Shown one piece after another: positions 43,958 through 56,144 of a stretch of 64,000 nucleotides of DNA (position 1 is the stretch's first letter; every line of letters starts with the position of its first letter). The stretch is taken from assembly GCA_907163375.1 (NCBI GenBank), contig CAJQUW010007764.1, positions 62,001-126,000 of the forward strand. Direction: 5' to 3'. The position numbers and the translations under genes were made by a program. Under the pieces are notes generated by a model. It worked only from the letters and a program-made list of their open reading frames with translations. It was not told the origin of the DNA and did not search any database. This DNA is from Prostheceraeus crozeri. Taxonomy: Eukaryota; Platyhelminthes; Polycladida; Euryleptidae.

Positions 43958-45366
43958 CAGTGCGTTCATAAAGTCACTGTGCACCTAATAAATCAATGCA
44001 TGCGCAATACTTTGTCGCTTAGAAATAGATTGTCACGGCACTATAAAAAGTGGAGTTTCTTGTAGAAACTTCGACTTCTGTGTGACCACAAAATATCTAT
44101 TTGCATACTACAAAAACATTTGAAAATGTCCACCTTGTTCACGAATGCAAATGTCAATTCAACGTCTCATATTCTCAAACATTCGGTGAACTTCCTCGTG
44201 CCTGATAGCGTCAATTTGCTGTCGGCTGTTTTCTCTAGACTCCTGTAGATTTCGTGACCTGCTTCCGTAAACCTCCTGCTTCACCGCTAACCAACAGTAA
44301 AAGTCCAAGACATTCAAATACGGGATCTCGGATGCCAAATCCTTCAGAGATAACTCTTGTTTGAAATATTCCACTAAAATATCGAATTGAGGAATTGGCG
44401 GTATGCGCAGTTGCTCCATCTTGCTAGAAATAAGTAGTCAAACTTTCATCGGCACTTAATTCGTCAACGAGTGAAGCAATCATTTTGTCAAATAATTTTT
44501 GCAATAGTAGTTGAATATCGGCCCAAGCATTTGTAGTCTTGACATAAGAGAATGTAATGGCTTCTCAACAAATTCGTGTGGGTTTTCACTAGACCATATG
44601 CGGGAACTCTGACTACTGAAATAGCTTGATAGATGAAACCAAGCAATATCAGAAAAGAAAGTCTTATCGAGCACATTATTTTCATTTAGATTTTCCTTGA
44701 ACCAAACGCAGTACTGAAGACGCTTGTCATGATCGGAATCATTCAATTCATGTTGGCCAGAGATGCGGTACGGATATAGGCCTATGTTCTTTCTTACAGC
44801 AGGATCAGCCGCCCCGAGAGATAGAGCCACTTCTTGGGATAAGTGACGCATCGACTTGTTTGGGCAATGAGTCATAGCTTCAGAAATAACATTTTCAGAA
44901 ATAACTTTTTTTATCACTTAAGATTAGGGTCTTATGGTCGATCTGAGCGTGATGGCTTGTGCACCGAGTCAGCTTTTCTGAACTCACTGATTGGACTCCA
45001 ATCAACATGTCGATGGGGCAAATCAGATGTAGGAAGTCTTTCTAAAAACCCCTTCTTCACCTCATTATTATATTCCCCATTGGCGCGAAAAACATTTACG
45101 ACCAAGAAGTTCTTCTTTCGCATTGACAGCATACCATGCTTAGCTTCGAAATGCAACGTACTGATCTTCACCGAGTTAGTAGCTGACAAATGTGAAGTTA
45201 AATTTAAATTGCAATCATGTTGAATGTCGCAAGCTACTCAATTGCGCTTCCCAAACGAGCCAGTGACTCTGTGCATGTGATAGATATCTACAATTGCAAG
45301 ATTACGACTGTTTTCTTTGGCAAAACAAAGTTAGAAGAGGTGCACAGTGACTTTATGAACGCACTG
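43958..45366 (-). mobile_element. Mariner element with perfect inverted repeats, 1409 bp
   Basis: The 29-bp ends (CAGTGCGTTCATAAAGTCAC and onward) are perfect complements, flanked by TA (43956-43957, 45367-45368). Length is near the usual 1.3 kb of full mariners. It sits inside R2 copy iii and so is younger than that copy. Confidence 0.95.
44108..45189 (-). pseudogene. Mariner transposase, broken by frameshifts and stops
   Basis: Three minus-strand pieces cover the protein. 44932-45189 is the N-terminal DNA-binding part (FRANGEYNNEVKKGFLERLP, FRKADSVHKPSRSDRP). 44480-44917 holds HELNDSDHDKRLQYCVWF and TFFSDIAWFHLSSYFSSQ, with the first catalytic Asp, where the usual Glu after it is Ile, and NPHEFVEKPLHS. 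44159-44419 is the C-terminal part with the third Asp in VLDFYCWL and RNLQESRENSRQQIDAIR. A TGA after ENMRR replaces an expected Arg codon, and the tail continues in frame to a stop at 44108-44110. The second Asp block is not readable. Dead, but close to full length. Confidence 0.9.
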
Positions 45367-46180
45367 TATATTAGGTAGAGTGGTAACTCCGCATTTATTA
45401 AATCCCCAATGTATATACACCTTCGATTTTATTAAATGAACTCAAGGGAGATACAGATGGTATTGTCAACAAATGTGAGATGCAAATTTTTGCAATTTTG
45501 CTGAAATTACAACGGAATTGAGTGATCATGATTGCAATGCAGAAGGAATGATGGTATTTTACAGATTCTCAGTTTCATGACAGCCTTGGAGATTTAATGT
45601 TTGCTAAATTAGCAATTCGATTACGCTCATGCTCAACCTCAAGAGAATCTTCTTTAGCGTGATCATTTATAAGCAACCTGCCACTGGTAGAGCAAAATAA
45701 CAGAATCAAAGACAATGACTTCATTTAGCTTCAAAAAATGCAAATAATGGGTCCACATCACTATTCAGATTCAAGAAATGAAACATGAATTTAGTGAATC
45801 ATGAAATCATGCCGATGAAAATTGAATTAAAAACTTGAAATTTCAGTCAAGAAAGTATGAAGAATATCGCGACTTTTTCATGAAGACTTCATTATAATAT
45901 AATTCATGAAATTCCTTGATAATCAGCTTGATTTCCGCTAAGCTAGAATGCTTATTATCAAATATTCATTCCTTTTGATCTCCAACTTGTTTCGTACTAC
46001 TTATATAGGACAGTCATCTCGGTAGTATATATATATTGGCAAATTTTGACTTTTTTCAAAAATGCTCAAATAATTTTTTGGACCACGGGAACGTAATCTC
46101 TGCAAAAAACTGAATCTTGTGATATAAAAATTTTCACTGTATACAGATACTTTTTTGAGTCGACACTCTACCTATATATC

Positions 46181-46930
46181 CCGTCTCTATGGCTCATGTG
46201 ATTGTATTGGTTACAAACAATGAATGATGCAGCCTAACTGACCATTAATAAGTTCTACATCACTGAAAAATTGTTGATAAATATAATTGTATTTTACTTC
46301 AGAAGCAGAGTGATTCAGTTACATCGATCAAGACTGTACATAATAGAGTTTCAGCGATTTCGCGGAAATTTTCCGTGTTAACATTACCTCGCAGTATCGA
46401 CGGATTAGTTCAAATTCAACGAAATTTGCCTATAACTGAAATTTTCCTCCTTTCAGAGTCAAATAACGATCGTTGAATCGTCCGTGCTCGCTTAATACCA
46501 TGGATAAATAGAATGACTCTGATAGACAATGCCAACATATTACGTCAACATTTCCTACTTGACATCGTGAATTGTATCAAAATATCCCTCAAGAAGACAA
46601 GTCAAGAATGATTGCCTCTTACAACAATACGGTACTTGTTGGAGTAAGTTTGAAAGTCTTTAATCAGTGCTCTCCTTGTTCTGGAAATGTCAGGTTTTGT
46701 TGAAAACTATTCCTAGATATGCGAGTGTCGAACAGCGAAATGATTTTGGCAACATTGGAGGAGAAAGAATGTTAAAGAGTGTTGCATTGTGAGGAGAAGC
46801 CAGACAAAGTGCTGAGCACCGCTAGCTATGTCATAGTTTGTCTTCGCAATCCGATAATCGTTTCCAGAAATCAGTTTTTAGTCACGCTTTTAATATAAGA
46901 GATTGGCTGATGGCGGGGGGACCATAATGA
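46181..46930. other. No gene seen
   Basis: AT-rich spacer without supported frames or repeats. Confidence 0.4.
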
Positions 46931-47123
46931 ATCAATAATGCGAAAAGTATCTGTTTTCTCTCCCGAATAAATTAATGCAGGCAAGTTAAATAATTACGAA
47001 TAAAAATATATCCACTTAGTCGGCAGTGACTGTGTGGATCTATTTTTTATTCGTAATTATTTAACCTGCTGGCATTAAAATTACTCGGGAGAGAAAACAG
47101 ATACTTTTCGCATTGTTGATGCA
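46931..47123. repeat. 193-bp hairpin MITE
   Basis: Arms of about 91 bp: ATCAATAATGCGAAAAGTAT and TAAATAATTACGAATAAAAA at the left pair with their near-complements at the right, around a loop of roughly 11-18 bases (TTAGTCGGCAGTGACTGT). Several bulges near the ATTAATGCAG segment. No clear target duplication. Confidence 0.75.
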
Positions 47124-47360
47124 TCGTTCATAGTATAGCGAATGATGCAGCTGAGCGTGTGATGATAAGCATAGCCTAAATATGAAACAAATGAAATCCA
47201 AATGAAATTATCCGTTGGTTGAATAAATAAAAATGTATTGACTTTGTTCATACTCGGATGCACATTAGGCGAACGCCTCTGTTCCATGTGGACGAATTGT
47301 TGCTTATGCCACTCTCATTCATTCGTGTACAGCGTTTAGCAAAAATGCAGAGTGTACCTA

Positions 47361-47460
47361 CTTTAAAAGTCCATTCACACCGGAAGTGGCGCCTCCTAAC
47401 GCATCTAGAATATTGTATAGCTGCTCACACATATGCGCGCGCTGTGTGAATGGACCTTTA
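47361..47460. repeat. Inverted repeat, 15-bp arms
   Basis: AAAAGTCCATTCACAC at the left pairs with GTGTGAATGGACCTTT at the right, loop about 65 bp with GC-rich patches (GGCGCC, GCGCGC). It lies directly beside a SINE fragment. Confidence 0.5.
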
Positions 47461-47461
47461 G

Positions 47462-47541
47462 GTTTACCACCATCAGGGATTGAACCCACGTCTCCGAAAC
47501 ACAGAGCGAACACTCAAACACGAGGCCGCAGAGTGGTTAAG
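47462..47541 (-). repeat. tRNA-derived SINE head fragment
   Basis: On the minus strand GCGGCCTCGTGTTTGAGTG resembles an A box region, and GTGGGTTCAATCCC is a B box, about 35 bases apart. No acceptor stem pairing is found. Probably the head of a SINE rather than a tRNA gene. Confidence 0.45.
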
Positions 47542-50500
47542 TTCTCATTATGTCAACATATAAAAAAAGAAAGCACCGTTTGACGATCGCTTTCATTCTC
47601 AGATGCCTTTCTACCGATTAACAAGTGCAAAACTCGCAATCTCTCCAAGAATGCTTTATAGTGGACTTCTCTGACGAGGGAGTCAATTTGCGCCGTTAGC
47701 TTCTGATATTCTTGGTGTTCTTGGGTCTGTCATTTATGACTCTTTAAAGGAACGTGAAGTCAGAATTGCGGCGGCTATATCACGCATTAATAAGTCGTTT
47801 TCCAGTTTGCGGATTCAGGTGGAAATTCTTGTGGATAACCACGCTACTATAACAGGCACTCTGACAGTGCAGGATTTAATCTTTATTTTTTTGAGAATTT
47901 AATGACGCTTTATAATCTTCAGTTTGCTAAATTTCTGCATCTATAACTCAATGTGCTGATAGAAAACTTCTTGCCATGTCCTTAACTGTCATCGAACAAC
48001 ACGAAATCCTCTTTTGGAATGTAGAATTTCTCATCTATTCACAAGCTCCCTCACCACTCAAGGCAAGATCTTTATCTTTCTGTTTTTCTCTCATTTAATG
48101 AATTTACTCAACCATTACTTTCATTTTCTTTTCTTCTTACTTCGGTGTCCGTCACACCAATTTTGTGATACTCCTTCACATCCTCAGGCTATCTATTATC
48201 TCTTATCTTTTATCTTTCTAGAATGAATGAAAATCGTAACTAAGTAACGAGCGCCGTGGAAAAAGTTTGGTAGATGGATTGTGAACTTTATTCATTTTTC
48301 TCCCAAGTCTCAAGAGTACGCTTGGAGATCATTCTCTGATGTGCCAGTTTGGCTCCGGATTCGAGTGTTGAGGGGAAAGACAAGCTCACACACTTGATAA
48401 CAAGATAGATGATTGTCTCTCTCTCTAGTCATACATTTCTCTATTCGGTGCGAGGTTGCGAAATGTCAAATTTCAAGTTAGTGGATTCCTGTATTATGGC
48501 ATTGATTTTCATATCTCCTTCATCAATTCTTCTATTGCTTGTTGGAGTTTTATTTCAAGCATATTGTGAAATTTCCCTGTACGTGCATCGGGCTCTGAAG
48601 TGGTTGGAAATTCCGGGAAGAGACTTCCGGTCCATTCTTTAATTTCCAAAACATAGAAAACTTTTCGATTTGTATAATCCTCGCCACATGTAATTCTCGC
48701 TTCCTGCTGATCTCCTAAACCGTTGCACCAATTTTACCATGCCACACATCAATCGAGAGGGCATTGAAACGGATTCAGTATTATTTAATTTCTAAGGTCA
48801 TCTCTGGGTCATCTTTACAAATTTCCATTAGATCACTATTTGAAATGGAAAATGACAACAAAAACCAATAAACCATACACTACTCGAAATATCTGGTCAA
48901 GGTGGCTAATAAAATGATGGCTATTAAGTGCTCTGAGATTACATCATTGTATTAGATGAGGTCAAAGGTTAAATAATTCAAACTTTTAGTTCAACTTAAA
49001 TACCACCAAAAATCGCACATTTCAGTATTTAGTTTCTGCAGGTGAAAAAACAGCCAAATTCGGTGACTTTTAACGAGACTCTGAGGCTAAAAGCAACATA
49101 ATTTTTGCATCATTTTTTCTGTTGATCAGATGCAGAACTAAACGGTACAAAAAGTATTAAAATATCATATTTGAAATTTGAATTTCAAACATGCATACAT
49201 AATAAGCAGATCATTTTAAATTCAAAGATTTTGCATTTGTGAATATATCTATATCAATAGGAAGAATCCTTCAAATATTCTCGGCTTATTTCATTAAGAA
49301 TTGATGCCGCAATGTACGTTAGATGTGAATATATATCGATACCAGCCAATATATTCCAAACATTCAAATTTTGAAATAGCTCTCAGGCCAAACGTATTGC
49401 GCCAAATTTATCATCCTTCTGTCGAAGGTTTCACAATACGTAGAAAGTGAACTATTTGAAGTCTGGTGGTCATAGCTTGCTTGGTTCAATAGATATTCAA
49501 AAAATGTTGACACGGGGGTCGAGAAACGCCCCCAGTATGGCGAGGATTAAGTTAGTGAGACTAGAATGCACAATAGTTATTTGTTGATGGCTACTTCAGC
49601 GACCCTTTTAGGCACCGATCTAGGTCAGTGCTGCTAGATACCCCGAGTGTGGCGCGATCTTGGGTCAATTTCCATTTCTATCAGCTTCAACTAAACAACA
49701 ATCTATTTCCATGTTGCAAAGCATTGCTCCGAATCACATAAAACTCAAATAGAAGATATCTAGGATCTCTGAACTTGGAGGTAAAGATTCATTGGATCTA
49801 ACTCTCTCATCTTGTGTTATGAATAGCAATCCAAATTACATACTGTACATGAAATCATCAAATTTGACAGATTTCTGAACTTCTTAGACATATTACCGAA
49901 CCTTGAAAATCATCTCCTGAATGATTAATTGCCGCCTGCAATGCTTACTTGTGACTACAGAAAGATAATATACTCGGCAGCCATGCGGCCTCGGCTGTGC
50001 GACTCGTTAATGCTTTCAAAATCTAGGCATGATTGATGTATTGCTGCGGTTTCGAGCACGGCGTCAATGAAATAATTAACAAGATAAAGAAATAATTAGA
50101 TCCAACCCTGAATTGGTGAAAAATTTGAAAGTACTCTGAAATTATAGTCAGAAAAGCAGACAGGAGATGTCGATTGGCTTAGCTTTACGAGGTCCAGAGC
50201 GGAATGCGACAAGGGAAACCAAAAATGCGATGTATCAATAATCCTCCTTTCTTTCCATAGCTTGCCAGAGAAGCGAATGCAAAGGCTCATAAAAGGATTT
50301 CAAGAAAGCGACTGGCTGCCAGCCAGCAAAGTGTACGTAGGATGATATAAAACTTAGTAAGCACCTTAGTAAACTTACGAATAAAATTCTGTCGACATTC
50401 ATTCATCAAAGTAGCTCTTGAGGTCATCGACGCATCTAACAGGTTGGCTAATAGAAAGGAAACGATGGAGAATGCTAGGATAAAGACGAGAAAGTCGTGA

Positions 50501-50740
50501 AAACGCTGCAGTCATGAGTATACTCAGTGGAGCCTGGACGATTGGAAACAGGACCGGAATAGGCCTGGGCAGCCGATTTTCAGGCTAATCTTCCTTGGAA
50601 TTTTGCATTTCTTGCACTGCGTTGATGCACAGTCGAGTATAATTTGCTCAGTTTGTGATCCTGTCATAAATATCATTAGACATTTAAGGGTTACACTAAG
50701 AGCGATAACACAAGCCCGATGCGCGAATCTAATCGAGAGT
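47542..50740. other. No gene seen
   Basis: Over 3 kb without supported coding. A 77-residue frame at 48409-48642 has one hydrophobic stretch but no other support. CT-rich short runs near 48020-48220 and 48415-48430. No repeat was recognised. Confidence 0.4.
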
Positions 50741-50748
50741 GGTGTAGC

Positions 50749-51010
50749 CATAGAAATAGATTGTTTAACTGAAGTTGACTAGAATGGAAATTCACTTTGA
50801 CTCAAGGTCGCGGCACCGCCGGTGGAACTAAGTTGGGGCATGAATGACCAATGAAAAGCTTCGATTTACTCATGTGACTGATTCTAACCCAATGATACAG
50901 CCGTTGACAGGTGTATCTAAGTGAAAATGCGTGCAATTTATGTGCCACTATTGTGTATTGCATGAAGCTTAACCTCCGTTCTAGAGGTTTTATTGTTGTC
51001 GATTTCTATG
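50749..51010 (+). mobile_element. CATAGAAAT hAT-type MITE, 262 bp
   Basis: Ends CATAGAAATAGATTGTT and its partial complement GTCGATTTCTATG, flanked by a perfect 8-bp duplication GGTGTAGC (50741-50748, 51011-51018). The 8-bp duplication indicates hAT-type transposition. Interior blocks TTGACTAGAATGGAAATT and AAGTGAAAATGCGTGCA are shared with the copy at 51554. Confidence 0.9.
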
Positions 51011-51018
51011 GGTGTAGC

Positions 51019-51553
51019 CGACTTTTCGCCACAGTTTCATGACAAACTGATATCATTTACTCGATGCATGAGTTGCATGAATCATAGATATCGGACCGCG
51101 TGACCAATGATTTCTGGAAGCGTTTCTCAACTATTGTCAGACAGGATTTCGTTAGCTAATTGGTTTGTCGGTTTGTCACAGGTTCATGACGCTCAGTTTC
51201 TACCCAACTACTTCATGATTAACTTTCAATAGCCATTGTTATGATGGAGACAATGGATTTCTATGACACAAATGAACAATCAAAGTACGCCTTCGATTGT
51301 TACCTCTTTAGACAATCGCATTCGAGAGAATTTTCTGCTTAGATATCAGCAGTTCAGACAGGTCTTCTGATTTTTGAAGTGCTAATCTCACCATAATGCA
51401 TTAGGGAACAAAGTTAAAAACCCATTGTTTGAAACGTATTCATTTTGGATCTTATTTGAATCGCTGAGTGTACATGTAGATTCCAGGCAAAGCTTTAGTA
51501 AATACATAGAAATGAGCTAGGCCTAAAGCCTACTTTACACTGGCAGTCGCTGC
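51019..51553. other. No gene seen
   Basis: Spacer between the two CATAGAAAT copies. Nothing recognisable. Confidence 0.4.
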
Positions 51554-51811
51554 CATAGAAATATATTGTTTATCTGAAGTTGACTAGAATGGAAATTGAC
51601 TCAAGGTCGCGGCACATCCGGGGGAACAAAGCTGGAGCATGAATAACTAATTAAAATCTTAGATTAGCATATGTGACCGATGATAATCTAATGACACAGT
51701 CGTTGGTAGGGGTATATGCATCTAAGTGAAAATGCGTGCATTTATGTGCCACTATTGTATATTGCATGAAGCTTAACTTCTATCCCAAATGTTTAATTGT
51801 CAATTTCTATG
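51554..51811 (+). mobile_element. CATAGAAAT hAT-type MITE, second copy
   Basis: About 258 bp, same blocks in the same order as 50749-51010, including TGCCACTATTGTATATTGCA and GAAGCTTAAC. Flanking 8-mers (GTCGCTGC and CTGGTCTG) do not match, so the duplication has decayed or the copy arose by another route. Confidence 0.85.
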
Positions 51812-52770
51812 CTGGTCTGTGACTTCTTACACCGTTACCGCGTGACTACTGGACGCTACTGTGCGCAGGCATCCTTTTTCTAAAATAATTAGTTTATCAA
51901 TGAATTTAAAAAACGCGTTTTATACAGAACAGGTCATGAAAAACGATTTCTGCGAGAAATGAGATAACTTTCACACAAAATTCAATTGGTGGGATGAGCT
52001 GTTGATGGCAGTTATTTAATCTGTACTGGCACAAGTTGCGGTTTGAAACACACGGCTCCAACTATCAAGTTAGTAATTCGGATATTTACAAATATGCATC
52101 CATACATTTAGAGGGCTTGCAGTCATCAAAAAATGCATTCAGTGGTTATACTAATATTTATTTTATACATAATGACAGCGAAGTCAATAATCGCTTTCTT
52201 TACGGTTGCATTGATAAGATAGAATTCGTCAGACGAAATTCACTCAATCAATGACGACGAGGTATGATGGAACATTCCCTTGAGATAAAGTATTCTCAGT
52301 AAAAAACGAAACTTCACTCGATCAAATCCAACATTCACAGAGCATTCATTGCATTGATTCAAAATTTTCTAAGTCAAAAATGCAAATCTAGTACTTAATG
52401 AGAAATGTTTTTAAATGATTTTGAAAAATCTATTTAAATGAGAAATATTTTTTCTAAACAGCGCACTGCCGGTTAATTGTTGTAAATTCATTTAATTGCT
52501 TGACCTCTCTTACTTACAAAATTTAAGATAAATTAATTCAAGGTGGTGAGGCAAGGTTGGACCTTGGGTAAATGATACAAAATTTGGGTTTTCTAGACAA
52601 AACTTGGGTCTTCTGTTAATGCTGCTTATATACAACTAAAGTTAAAATATTTTTTTAATTTGAATCTTAGGAGAACTACATGATACGAGCATACGGTTCT
52701 GAGTTTTTATCGAAATTCCATTCAATTCACAGAATATTTCAAAAATGAAATGCCTGTGATTATCAGTTAT
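51812..52770. other. No gene seen
   Basis: AT-rich. At 52549-52620 the phrase CTTGGGT occurs repeatedly and recurs, partly inverted, at 53486-53550; the block between may be an old element. Confidence 0.4.
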
Positions 52771-53019
52771 TTGATTTTGGGTTTGACATTACCGTGCATT
52801 GAAAGTTCATACATATCACATTTGCTGTAAGCTTGCATGCATTTTAGTTGCATTTGATTTTGGGTTTGACATTACCGTGCATTGAAAGTTCATACATATC
52901 ACATTTGCTGTAAGCTTGCATGCATTTTAGTTGCATTTGATTTTGGGTTTGACATTACCGTGCATTGAAAGTTCATACATATCACATTTGCTGTAAGCTT
53001 GCATGCATTTTAGTTGCAT
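52771..53019 (+). repeat. Perfect tandem repeat, 3 x 83 bp
   Basis: Units begin at 52771, 52854 and 52937 with TTGATTTTGGGTTTGACATT and end with TTTTAGTTGCAT. By eye all three are identical, so the array is very young or homogenised. Each unit holds AAGCTTGCATGC. Confidence 0.95.
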
Positions 53020-53850
53020 TTGTGCATATTGAATTTTTATATATTTTATATCTTCGCGGTTATTTTCGGCTGTTTGCGATGGCCGACATTTATCCTCAAA
53101 TGATTTTATTCTATTTTCGTATCTTAAATATGTTTAACCGTGCATTCACAACACAGCTATAATATTCATTGAGTCTGTTTATATTTTTGAATGATGAAAG
53201 GGAAAACCATTGCCTTGGTATGAGCAATATGAAATTCAATCACAATTAGATCAAAGACCTTCAATTAGTCAGCATATCACTGTAGGTTAAATTAAAGGAA
53301 AGCTTTGTAACGCAATACATGTATTTAGGCTACTAATACAGTTATTGCAATAAAAAAATATTTCACAGTAATAGCACACTTCTCATGGGCCCAATAGGAA
53401 TTTTGGCCTACGGGAGAATCTAAATGATAGCACAAAATACAAGGAATGCAATTCGTTTACTTGATTCTACTCATTTATTGGAACTTGAGCTTGGGGTTTG
53501 GGTTTTGCTCCAAGTTTTGGCCCAAAACAAGGTCTTCCCAACCTTGGGTAAGGTATAACTCTACAAAATGGTCAAGACGCTCAGAAACGTTCTCATTCTC
53601 GAATATCAAGGTAAATGAGAAAAGCGGTGGAGGAGATAACACTTCGGTGCTATTATTGACAAGGATTAAAGCCAGATATGCCGTGACACTTTCATCTATG
53701 ACCAAATTGACTACCGGTACACTTTGCAAGGCTCATAATTCAAAATCCACACAAAGATGCAACCTTGCAAATGTTTTATGCTGCTGACTCATTCTGAATT
53801 TCTTATAACTGCAAAGGAGGACGAATGGATGTGCACGTAGTCTACTTGTG
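53020..53850. other. No assured gene
   Basis: Overlapping frames at 53446-53787 (plus, 113 residues) and 53475-53729 (minus, 84 residues) show no recognised domain and cover the CTTGGG-rich repeat block. Not called. Confidence 0.35.
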
Positions 53851-54480
53851 GTTATCCCCCACGCTTTCAGATTTGTTTAAAATCCATAAAAGTGAATCAA
53901 TCCTCACAAAACTGTACGTCCACGCAGATGAGGATATTTTCTACTCGCATGTTAAAATGTGAATTAGAATTTTTGAATTAGAGACGATGACTTGAAGTGT
54001 CAGCAATGTCAGTAGCTTGCTTGATCTCACTTGTCACTTACCAGTGACCTAATCGTCTGCGCAGACGACATTAGGTTAATGAAATAATTTCGCCACAATT
54101 CGTGAAGTGATTGATACTGACCAGACCTGATTTTACTTGCACAATGCATTACTTACACTAATATACTTTATTTAAAAAAGTTGTATTGTGACAGTCGCAA
54201 TGGTAGTGGGAAGATTCCAATTTGCAGTGGATGAGACGAAGAGGGAGAGAGAACAATGCACACACGAGTAACAATAATGCGTCGAACAAACTAAGTCAGA
54301 TCAAGCTCTCAACATCGGTACACTTCACATTATCGTCTCTAATTGAAATAGTACTGGACCGATTTGCGCAAACTTTTGTAAATGTGTAGAGTATATTCAA
54401 GCATGTGCACCTGATGCTTTGTGACAATTAATGCTTTTTTGCATATTTTAGACTATTTTGAAAGCGTGGGGAGAGATAAC
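53851..54480. mobile_element. Palindromic MITE, copy 1 of a tandem pair
   Basis: About 630 bp from GTTATCCCCCACGCTTTCA to TGAAAGCGTGGGGAGAGATAAC-type complement at the right. The outer 140-150 bp of each side pair with each other (ATTAGAGACGAT blocks face inward). The interior holds GACGAAGAGGGAGAGAGAAC. No coding. Confidence 0.8.
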
Positions 54481-54493
54481 AAGGTACTTATAG

Positions 54494-55077
54494 CCTATCT
54501 CCCCACCCCACGTTTTCAAATTTGTTTAAAATCGCCGTAGAAATGAATCAATCCTCACAAAACTTTATGTACGTGTCAGTGAGGATATTAACCAAAATAT
54601 GTGCAAATCGGACAAGTACTTTTTGAATTAGGGGCGATAACTTGAAATGCAACGACGTCTGCTGCTTGATTTGACTTCTTCTGTCCTCATCGTCTGAGCA
54701 GAAAGCATTTGAAGTCAACAAAGTAATTTCCCAACAACTCGTGAAGTGATGATGACCAGGCCATATCTCTTAGACTGACATCATAACTTAAAAAATATGT
54801 GACTAGGAAGTGGTCGTGGGATTTCAAACAGCAGTAGATGATACGAAGAGGGAGAGAGAACAATGCACACACGAGTAACAGACGAAGTCAGATCATGCTG
54901 CTGACATCGCTACACTTAACGCTATCGTCTCTTACTGAAAAAGTACCTGTCCGATCTGCGTAAATTTTTGCATGTGAGTAGAAAATATACTTAAGTACGC
55001 CTACCAGAAGTTTGGTGATGATTGAATCACATTTTCAGAATTTAGACAAATTTAAACATCTGGAGTGGAGGTAACTC
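54494..55077. mobile_element. Palindromic MITE, copy 2 of a tandem pair
   Basis: Same family and orientation as copy 1, beginning 14 bp after it ends, about 584 bp. Shared blocks include AATCAATCCTCACAAAACT and GAGGGAGAGAGAACAATGCA. The right end (GGAGTGGAGGTAACTC) is decayed. Adjacent copies suggest tandem duplication or insertion into a preferred site. Confidence 0.8.
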
Positions 55078-55303
55078 ATATGTACCGCACCATGCAAGGT
55101 TGCGAACAACGGATCTCGTCGGCCTAAGAACCTCTAATGACAGCTGTAAAACGCCACAAATTGCAATTGTTTGGCCATGTAACACATCACAAACGCCTTA
55201 CTACGACAATATTGAAAGGAGCAGTTAAAAGCGGTCGCAGGGAAGGAAGACAAGTCTGTCAAACAGCAAGTATTAGGCCAATATGGACATCCCTTCCTTG
55301 TTT
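55078..55303. other. No gene seen
   Basis: Short spacer; frame 55134-55334 has no recognised motif. Confidence 0.35.
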
Positions 55304-55508
55304 GTAATGATGATGATGAATGGTTTAACGTCACTACTCCTCCTTGCTGGGGGCTTGGACGGTGCAGACATAGTCAGACTTTGATCTCGAGCCCTGTGAT
55401 CTTTTAGTCCGAATGCCCTTCCTGACGACTTCCAATGACACTATCGGGGCTCGACCTCTGGACCGAAAGATCGCTAGGCTAAGCACTAAACCACTGTGCC
55501 ATAGAGAC
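55304..55508 (-). repeat. tRNA-derived SINE with (ATC/GAT)n tail
   Basis: On the minus strand TGGCACAGTGG is a perfect A-box match (TRGCNNAGYNGG), and GGTCGAGCCCC about 40 bases later a one-mismatch B box. A conserved-looking middle (GTCGTCAGGAAGGGCATTC) follows, then a tail of CATCATCATCAT. Head, body and simple tail are the standard SINE layout, transcribed by RNA polymerase III and copied by a LINE. About 205 bp. Confidence 0.85.
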
Positions 55509-56144
55509 CACAAGCAAATCAGGAGTAAGTTTTGGAGCTCAATCTGGTGTTGTATATCAAAATTATTCATCCATTATCATAGCATTTCGATGAACAGTCG
55601 ATACAGATCACCACTAGTGACCTTAATGTTTGTCATCATTATCAAATTTTCTAGATTGATGAAAGAAGTCGTATCTTCAGTATCGAAATATCCCAGAGGT
55701 CATTCCTTTCCAATTATTCCTGTCGATTTTTTTCTGAACGCGACATTCGAATCGCCGAACCTATTTCATCCACAAAATTGCCAGGAGACATTTGAAAATC
55801 ATTAAACAGAAACACAGCAACTGTCCAAAGTCATATTTGAAAGCATTTATCATAGGATGACCATTTTCAGTTAACAGCCAACTTTGGATGATACAAACCA
55901 CTTCATTATTAGTGCCAATTTGAATTGAGAGAGAGTATGTGTGTCAGCGTGTGTGAGAGAGATATGACTAGTAACCTATGAGCGATGATCTTTCATTTTA
56001 TTGAAGAACCATTTTTATTGTTTTAACCCAAATTTTTGCTGTATGTTATATCAATAATGATGACACTTATTAGTCACTCGACGTACGCACATTAATAATA
56101 ATATAATTCAAAATATATTCCACCGGTCAGGCCAAAGCGTAAGC
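55509..56144. other. No assured gene
   Basis: A 130-residue frame spans 55413-55805, overlapping the SINE; its latter part (DFFLNATFESPNLFHPQNCQ) has no recognised domain. A GA/GT-rich run lies at 55928-55970. Confidence 0.4.

Larger units (their letters stand above)
43940..46180 (+). repeat. Interspersed repeat R2, copy iii, split by mariner
   Basis: The left 16 bp (CATAGAGTAGG) and the right part from 45369 (ATTAGGTAGAGTGGTAAC onward to GATACTTTTTTGAG) join into one continuous R2 copy when the mariner at 43958-45366 is removed. Blocks match copy ii in order. Confidence 0.8.

Noticed and set aside
47462-47541. tRNA gene on the minus strand
   Set aside because: A and B box-like motifs exist, but the T stem is imperfect and no acceptor stem pairs.
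48409-48642. 77-residue frame with a hydrophobic stretch, possible small membrane protein
   Set aside because: T-rich DNA yields hydrophobic codons by chance; no support from context.
53446-53787. Overlapping frames of 113 (plus) and 84 (minus) residues
   Set aside because: Both cover a CTTGGG-rich repeated block and show no domain; open on both strands by composition.
55413-55805. 130-residue plus-strand frame
   Set aside because: Its first third is antisense to the tRNA-derived SINE; the rest has no domain.
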